Below, piece by piece: positions 59,466 to 64,000 of a stretch of DNA of 64,000 nucleotides. The translations under genes and the position numbers were made by a program. The notes beneath the pieces were generated by a model that was not told the DNA's origin, did not search any database, and worked only from the letters and a program-made list of their open reading frames with translations. Within the stretch, counting starts at the first letter, position 1, and each line of letters opens with the position of its first letter. Source of the DNA: G963675935 sp963675935 (GTDB lineage Bacteria; Planctomycetota; Planctomycetia; Pirellulales; Thermoguttaceae); NCBI GenBank assembly GCA_963675935.2, contig CAXXPV010000003.1:930001-994000 (forward strand), given 5' to 3'.

Positions 59466-60461
59466 ATGGTGAAGCCGGAAAACGACGACCTGTTGATTCA
59501 TGTGTCGCGCCGGGCGATGGCTTCCGAGTTCGAGGTGTGCTTTCCCGCGGGAATTTGCGAGAACGGCACGGATCTCGCCCTGGAAGCCCTCGACCGCGTC
59601 GAATGGCTCGAAGATCGCTTATCGTTCTTTCGGCCCGGCAGCCAAATCAGCCGGATCAATTGCCTGGCGGCCGAGACGCCGGTCGAAGTCGAGCCGTGGT
59701 TGTTCAATTTACTCCACTTCGCCGTGAGGTTGTTTGAGGAAACCGGCGGGGCTTACGACATCACCTCGACGCCGCTCTGGGAGGCTTGGGGGTTCGCCCG
59801 ACGTGACGGCCGCATCCCTTCTGACGTCGAACTGGCTGAGGCCCGATCGTGCGTGGGCGGCCATCTGGTCGAACTCGATGCAGATCGGCGGACCATTCAT
59901 TTCCGCAAGCCGGGCGTAAAAATCAATCTCGGCAGCATCGGCAAGGGCCATGCCCTGGACGTTTGCTCCGAACGGTTGCTCGAATTGGGCATGACCGATT
60001 TCCTGCTGCACGGCGGCAAAAGCAGCGTGCTGGGCCACGGAGGGCATAAGGTGGAAGTCGGAAGGGGGAGGGGGGAAGAGTCGCCGCTTTGGGAAATCGG
60101 CATTCCCGATCCCCATCAACCAGGGCATCGGCTTGGGATGATTCGGCTTCGCAACCGCGCCTTGGGCACGTCGGGCGGGCAGTTCCAGTCGTTTCGCCAT
60201 CAGGGACGCCGCTACGGCCACATTCTCGATCCCCGGTCGGGCCAACCAGCCGAGGGCGTGATTTCGACTACCGTCACGGCGCCCACCGCCGCGGCGGCCG
60301 ACGCCCTATCGACCGCTTTCCATGTCATGGGACCGCAGCCGTCGCTGGCCTATTGTCAAACACATCCGGAGATTGGGTTGGTCATGCTTTGTCCCCGTCG
60401 TGAGGGGAAAAAAGTGGAAATGCACGTCGCGGGACTCGGTGAAGGCGACTTTACGATGTAA
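59466..60461 (+). CDS. FAD:protein FMN transferase (ApbE family)
   Basis: The family blocks are in order: RRAMASEFEVCFP, LEDRLSFFRPGSQISRIN, GGAYDITSTPLWEAWGF, KINLGSIGKGHALDVC and DFLLHGGKSSVLGHG. Then come ALGTSGGQFQSF, YGHILDPRSGQPAEG, and TVTAPTAAAADALSTAFHVMG with the Mg-binding Asp. ApbE moves FMN from FAD onto Thr/Ser of target proteins such as RnfG/NqrC. The start at 59466 (MVKPENDD) avoids the repeat that covers the longer frame to 59319. The target is not obvious in the window. Confidence 0.88.
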   Translation: MVKPENDDLLIHVSRRAMASEFEVCFPAGICENGTDLALEALDRVEWLEDRLSFFRPGSQISRINCLAAETPVEVEPWLFNLLHFAVRLFEETGGAYDITSTPLWEAWGFARRDGRIPSDVELAEARSCVGGHLVELDADRRTIHFRKPGVKINLGSIGKGHALDVCSERLLELGMTDFLLHGGKSSVLGHGGHKVEVGRGRGEESPLWEIGIPDPHQPGHRLGMIRLRNRALGTSGGQFQSFRHQGRRYGHILDPRSGQPAEGVISTTVTAPTAAAADALSTAFHVMGPQPSLAYCQTHPEIGLVMLCPRREGKKVEMHVAGLGEGDFTM

Positions 60462-60480
60462 GTTCAGGATGACTATCAAA

Positions 60481-60599
60481 ATAGCCGGAGGTCAATGACC
60501 TCCGGAGAACTGCGGGAGGACGCTGAACTTGCCCAATTATCGCACATCAGCCAAATCGCCGTACCCAAGCCTCTCCGGAGGTCGTTGACCTCCGGCTAT
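60481..60599. repeat. Inverted pair of self-complementary elements, ccggaggtcaatgacctccg
   Basis: The arm 60481-60506 (atagccggaggtcaatgacc and on) is inverted at 60574-60599. Each arm is itself a perfect hairpin around gacctccgg. The interval holds no gene. It may terminate apbE. The gap continues to the DedA start at 60756 with nothing else seen. Confidence 0.7.
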
Positions 60600-60755
60600 T
60601 GCACATAAAATTTTTAACTCTAGCTCAGATTTCGCCCACAGCCACCCCCCATGTAGGCTGTTCGTCGGTGGGCTTCTTGTATCGGACCCCAAACGGTAAA
60701 ATACAAGGTTTGATCCAATCAATTATTTTGCATTTTGTGTGGCCCGTAAGGCATA

Positions 60756-61352
60756 ATGAACGATCTCCTTCTGACGCACGGCTCTTATCTAGCGATCACC
60801 GTCGTGCTGATTCTCACCGGCTCGGGGCTGCCGGTGCCCGAGGAAGTGCCCATCATCGCCGCCGGAATTCTCTCGGCCAACGAAACGCTGAATCCCGCGG
60901 CGGCCTTCGCGTGTTGCCTGTTTGGGGCGCTCGTGGGCGACTGCGTCATGTACTGGATCGGATACCATTTCGGCCGCGCCGTCTTGCAAGATCATCCCTG
61001 GTTCGCAAGATGGGTCACGCCCGATCGAGAGACGCGAATCGAGGATATGTTTTGCCGGCACGGGCTGAAGGTGTTCTTTGTCGCCCGGTTCCTTGTCGGC
61101 CTCCGATCGCCGGTCTATCTGACGGCGGGCATCCTTCGGGTGTCGTTCAAGCGGTTTTTCCTGATCGACCTGTTCTGCGCCACGGCCGTCGTCGGCACGT
61201 TCTTCGGCTTGACGTATTATTTCGGTGAGAAGATTGCCCGGTCGCCCTGGATTCGAGACACCCAGGTGTTGTTGTCCGTCCTGGTTGTCATTGCCTTGGC
61301 GTGTGTTGCCTTTTATTTGTGGCGGCGTTATCGTCGGAAAATGGGGAGGTAG
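60756..61352 (+). CDS. DedA/VTT-family membrane protein
   Basis: The 198-aa protein has the DedA pattern: GSGLPVPEEVPIIAAGIL near residues 22-40, GDCVMYWIGYHFGR, and FVARFLVGLRSPVYLTAGILRVSFKRFFLIDLF with the conserved Arg/Gly block. About five membrane helices are expected. DedA proteins help maintain the membrane, and recent work links members to lipid carrier recycling. The next gene starts 3 bases after its stop with ggagg in the overlap, so they share a transcript. Confidence 0.87.
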   Translation: MNDLLLTHGSYLAITVVLILTGSGLPVPEEVPIIAAGILSANETLNPAAAFACCLFGALVGDCVMYWIGYHFGRAVLQDHPWFARWVTPDRETRIEDMFCRHGLKVFFVARFLVGLRSPVYLTAGILRVSFKRFFLIDLFCATAVVGTFFGLTYYFGEKIARSPWIRDTQVLLSVLVVIALACVAFYLWRRYRRKMGR

Positions 61353-61355
61353 CTC

Positions 61356-62408
61356 ATGCATTTCCTCCGAACCATCGTTGTGGCGGCGGTTTTGCTTCCG
61401 CTTGGGCTGGCCGTCGGCGCCGCGGCGCAGTCGCCCGCCGAACCAGCGCCGTCGCTGCTGCGGCAATTCACCTACCAGGGCAAGCAAAGCCCGATGCGGT
61501 TCAAGATCGTCGCCGGCCGCGTGGACTTGGATTGCCGAATTTCAGGCGGATATTCCAGACGAAACGGCATTCTGGGCGGATCGAAAGAGACAATGGAGAT
61601 TGTCGGCGAAAATAGCAAGCCCAAGCTCACCTACGCATACACCTCCGCCGCGACGGAACTCAAGATCGATGTCGCCAACGGTGGCGACAACATGACGATT
61701 AGCCGCTCGCCTCGCGGAAAGGAATCGAAGACGCCGGTCGACGCCGTCGAGTTCCGCCAAACGGCCGGCAAGGATGTCTCGCTGACGATAGGCGTGGGCG
61801 ATCGCAAGCAGGTGTTCCGCGCCGCCGACCTTTGGCGTCTGCTGATTGCCCATCCGAAGGAATGCCGGCGGCATCTGGTTCCGCTGTTGAGCCTGTTGCG
61901 CCCAGATTGGAACATCGCCGCGATGGCCGACGGAGTGGAGACGCGGCTGTTGACGCTGGCCGACGAAGAGGCGAAAATCAAGGCCAACACGAAAACCGCT
62001 CCATCGCCGTGGACGCCGTTGGTGGAACAACTCGGCGACGATCATTTCGCAAGGCGCGAGGCGGCCGATCGCGCGCTTAGGGCGGGCGGCCCTTCCGCGC
62101 TCGCCTACCTGCGACAACTCGACTTCGCCCATCTCGACGCCGAACAGCAGTTTCGCGTCCGGCGCATCATCGACGCGCTCGGCGGCATCAGCGAAGACGA
62201 TTCGGCCGACGAAGCCACAGTGTCGCTTATGCGCGATCCCGCGGTTTGGCTGGCCCTGCTCGATCGGCCGGAGGCGGCCAATCGTCAAATCGCCGCCCGG
62301 CAACTCGCGGCCTTGCTCGACCGTCCGATCGACGTCGATGCCGCCGCCGAGCCGGACACGCAGAAAGCGAAACGCGACGCTTTGCGGGCGAAGATCGAGC
62401 GGAAATAG
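61356..62408 (+). CDS. Secreted hypothetical protein, 350 aa
   Basis: Signal peptide FLRTIVVAAVLLPLGLAVGAAAQ, cleavage near residue 24. The first part of the mature protein is beta-rich (FTYQGKQSPMRFKIVAGRVDLD). From residue about 210 comes a helical region, QLGDDHFARREAADRALRAGGPSALAYLRQ, which resembles HEAT-like repeats used in many planctomycete exported proteins. No enzyme motif is visible. It is co-transcribed with the DedA gene. Confidence 0.72.
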   Translation: MHFLRTIVVAAVLLPLGLAVGAAAQSPAEPAPSLLRQFTYQGKQSPMRFKIVAGRVDLDCRISGGYSRRNGILGGSKETMEIVGENSKPKLTYAYTSAATELKIDVANGGDNMTISRSPRGKESKTPVDAVEFRQTAGKDVSLTIGVGDRKQVFRAADLWRLLIAHPKECRRHLVPLLSLLRPDWNIAAMADGVETRLLTLADEEAKIKANTKTAPSPWTPLVEQLGDDHFARREAADRALRAGGPSALAYLRQLDFAHLDAEQQFRVRRIIDALGGISEDDSADEATVSLMRDPAVWLALLDRPEAANRQIAARQLAALLDRPIDVDAAAEPDTQKAKRDALRAKIERK

Positions 62409-62415
62409 CGGCGTT

Positions 62416-62622
62416 GTTCGTAGTTCCGCCTTAAGGCGGCATTTCCGATCATTCCGGCTATTGACTCTCGGAAAAGTAATGTCGCATGAACCCGTTTAGC
62501 CGGCGAGCTTGCTCGCCGCGTTTTGGCTGAAATTGCCGATCATCCGCGGCGAACAAGTTCGCCGGCTAAACGACGTACCCGACATTTGTTTTCCGAGAGT
62601 CAATAAAGCCGGTACTACGAAC
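62416..62622. repeat. Three-level nested palindromes
   Basis: The outermost ends gttcgtag (62416 on) and ctacgaac (to about 62622) enclose arms attgactctcggaaaa and ttttccgagagtcaat. These enclose the tttagccggcgagc element (62494-62571). A small hairpin ccgccttaaggcgg sits in the outer left arm. There is no gene in 62409-62628. Confidence 0.8.
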
Positions 62623-62628
62623 GGCCTG

Positions 62629-62865
62629 CTACGACGCCTTGGCGACGCCCTGAATCTGCTCCAACGACCGGCCGAGTTTCTTGTGAGGCGAGCGATTCTG
62701 CGTTCGAGCGTCCACCACGGTCGGCTGACCGTCGCGCAATGCCTGGAGGAGGCGTTTGCTGATGTCGTCTCCCTCGACGGGCGTACCGATGTCGCCAACC
62801 GCGTCGGAAACACCCAGCACCACCGCGTGTCGTACGCTCTCGCGAATCCACGTAAAGAAGTTCAT
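62629..62865 (-). CDS. Small planctomycete-type protein, 78 aa
   Basis: It begins MNFFTWIRESVRHAVVLGVS at ATG 62865, with gggag eleven bases upstream on the minus strand. An earlier Met at 62883 is less well placed. It has an amphipathic N-terminal helix and a Lys/Arg-containing tail (SPHKKLGRSLEQIQG). I recall similar small proteins in Pirellulales; no function is known. Confidence 0.65.
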   Translation of the reverse strand: MNFFTWIRESVRHAVVLGVSDAVGDIGTPVEGDDISKRLLQALRDGQPTVVDARTQNRSPHKKLGRSLEQIQGVAKAS

Positions 62866-63101
62866 GTTGTTTTTCTCCCGCACTAAGACTCACTCACAAT
62901 CAGATACGGTCGCGGACATTACCGAGACTGTGCCCGCGTGTAAAGAGCGATTTAACTACTCTTGCCGTTTTTCTCGCTCCCGCTAGAATGAATCCGCTCG
63001 TTGGACGATGTGCCGGCGGTGTGAAGAATATAGTGGCGTTACAGATCGCCAGACTTGCCCATTCCTCTAATTTCGTTCTCAAATTCGGAAAGGTCAGGAT
63101 C

Positions 63102-64000
63102 ATGACGATCTCGACGATGACGAAAAACTCGAACCTTTTTCTTGCCGCGGCGATGTTCGCCTTGGCCGTGGCGGCCATCGGTTGTTCTCAGGAACGCAAG
63201 ACGGACAAACAACCGCCGAAGAAGATCGAATCGGTCGGCAAGGGACCGATCAAACCGCCGTCGAAATCGGCGAAATCGGAGACTCCGCCCGTTGAGCCGG
63301 GCCAAACAGTTCCCAAGCCGGAATCGGCGGAAGAACGCTTGAATCAGGATTTGGAGCAGGCGGAAAAGAAACCACGTGACCTCGGGCCGCCGCTGGTCGA
63401 CGACATCAACGCTCTCAAGCGGCTGGTCCCGGATCAGCCGATTTGGATCGACTCGAAGAACAAGCATGTCGTCATTCAGGGCGAGGTCTGCACGGCGGGC
63501 TATCCTTTGGAGTTTTTTGCCACGTACAGCAATCGGTCGTACGAGTCGGTGACGGCCGTGAACGTGAAGCCGTCGATCGTCCACGCCGCTCTGCTGGCCG
63601 TCGGCGCCGAGCCGGGGCATCCCGCCCGGTTCCAGCCGAAATTCGAGCCGCCGACCGGCACGGAGGTGGCCATCGAGGTGCGTTGGAAAGACGCTCGGGG
63701 CAAGTTGCAGTCGACCCCCGCCCAAAACTGGATTCGCAACATCAAAACAAAGAAGCAGCTAGACCCTGCCGTCAATTGGGTGTTCGCCGGCAGCCTGATG
63801 ATGACCGACGAGACGACCGGCGTGCAATACTATCAGGCCGATTCGGGCGAATTGATCTGCGTGTTGAGTTTGCCCACCGCGATGCTCGATCTGCCGATTC
63901 GTAGCTACGGGGCGCTCGAGGCCCGGTCGTTCGAGGCGTTCGAGGAGCGCCTACCGCCGCAGGGCACGTCGATCACCATGCTGTTGAAACCGATTCTTAC
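63102..64000 (+). CDS. YdjY-domain lipoprotein, 3' end beyond the window
   Basis: The frame is open from ATG 63102 (after aggtcagg) to the window edge, about 299 residues so far. A lipoprotein signal ends in LAVAAIGC (lipid-modified Cys near residue 27). A Lys/Pro-rich linker of about 60 residues follows. The YdjY-like domain comes next: VVIQGEVCTAGYPLEFFATY, VHAALLAVGAEPG and WVFAGSLMM. In planctomycetes YdjY-type proteins are common exported proteins without known activity. Confidence 0.82.
   Translation, partial: MTISTMTKNSNLFLAAAMFALAVAAIGCSQERKTDKQPPKKIESVGKGPIKPPSKSAKSETPPVEPGQTVPKPESAEERLNQDLEQAEKKPRDLGPPLVDDINALKRLVPDQPIWIDSKNKHVVIQGEVCTAGYPLEFFATYSNRSYESVTAVNVKPSIVHAALLAVGAEPGHPARFQPKFEPPTGTEVAIEVRWKDARGKLQSTPAQNWIRNIKTKKQLDPAVNWVFAGSLMMTDETTGVQYYQADSGELICVLSLPTAMLDLPIRSYGALEARSFEAFEERLPPQGTSITMLLKPIL

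Overview
The window looks like chromosomal DNA of a planctomycete, probably a Pirellulales relative. The evidence is the mix of families: a GldA/GldFG-like ABC transporter followed by a DUF4340 protein, a PmoA/DUF6807 protein, a YdjY-type lipoprotein, DUF3592 and small planctomycete-type proteins, several integrases of the type common in that phylum, and a sigma-70 factor with extra helix-turn-helix modules. The assignment is by recognition, not by database search.

Positions 1-20,870 carry part of an integrated phage or phage-like element. Nearly all genes lie on the plus strand, mostly with ATGA/GTGA/TAATG overlaps. After a run of small early proteins come a SprT-like protease, a short serine recombinase and a replication/recombination module: RecA-like ATPase, endonuclease VII, DUF669 protein, PD-(D/E)XK nuclease, SF2 helicase, primase-polymerase/DUF3987 protein and RusA resolvase. 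Then follow a metallophosphoesterase, a dATP/dGTP diphosphohydrolase-type protein, a HAD nucleotidase, a second SprT-like protein and an excisionase-like protein. A tyrosine integrase on the minus strand sits next to tRNA-Arg(CCG). The element has its own tRNA-Met(CAT). No capsid, portal, terminase or lysis genes are visible, and its left end lies outside the window.

From 21,000 to 22,030 a decayed integrase abuts tRNA-Ala(GGC). From 22.2 to 34.6 kb is ordinary host chromosome: secreted proteins, csrA, tmk-holB, the Gld-like ABC operon and an MFS transporter. From 34.6 to 39.0 kb is a graveyard of fragments (IS3, IS66, integrase, possible group II intron, radical SAM and repeat-protein pieces) around an intact crcB-DUF190 fluoride pair and tRNA-His. 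From 39.0 to 48.6 kb the host genes resume: DUF3592, FHA, PiT-DUF47 phosphate uptake, a methyltransferase, the multi-HTH sigma factor and a phosphodiesterase.

From 48.9 to 58 kb lies a second accessory zone: tRNA-Arg(TCG) with a divergent integrase, an ECF sigma factor, a truncated ABC exporter cut by an IS1182-like element, two membrane proteins, and an IS-metallophosphoesterase chimera. From 58.6 kb to the end are a ferredoxin-ClpP-like-ApbE cluster, a DedA protein, secreted proteins and a YdjY lipoprotein that runs off the window.

Intergenic gaps are filled with recurring palindromic elements. Several are nested inside the loops of other palindromes, and one sits in frame inside the MFS transporter gene. 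There is no rRNA and no CRISPR array.
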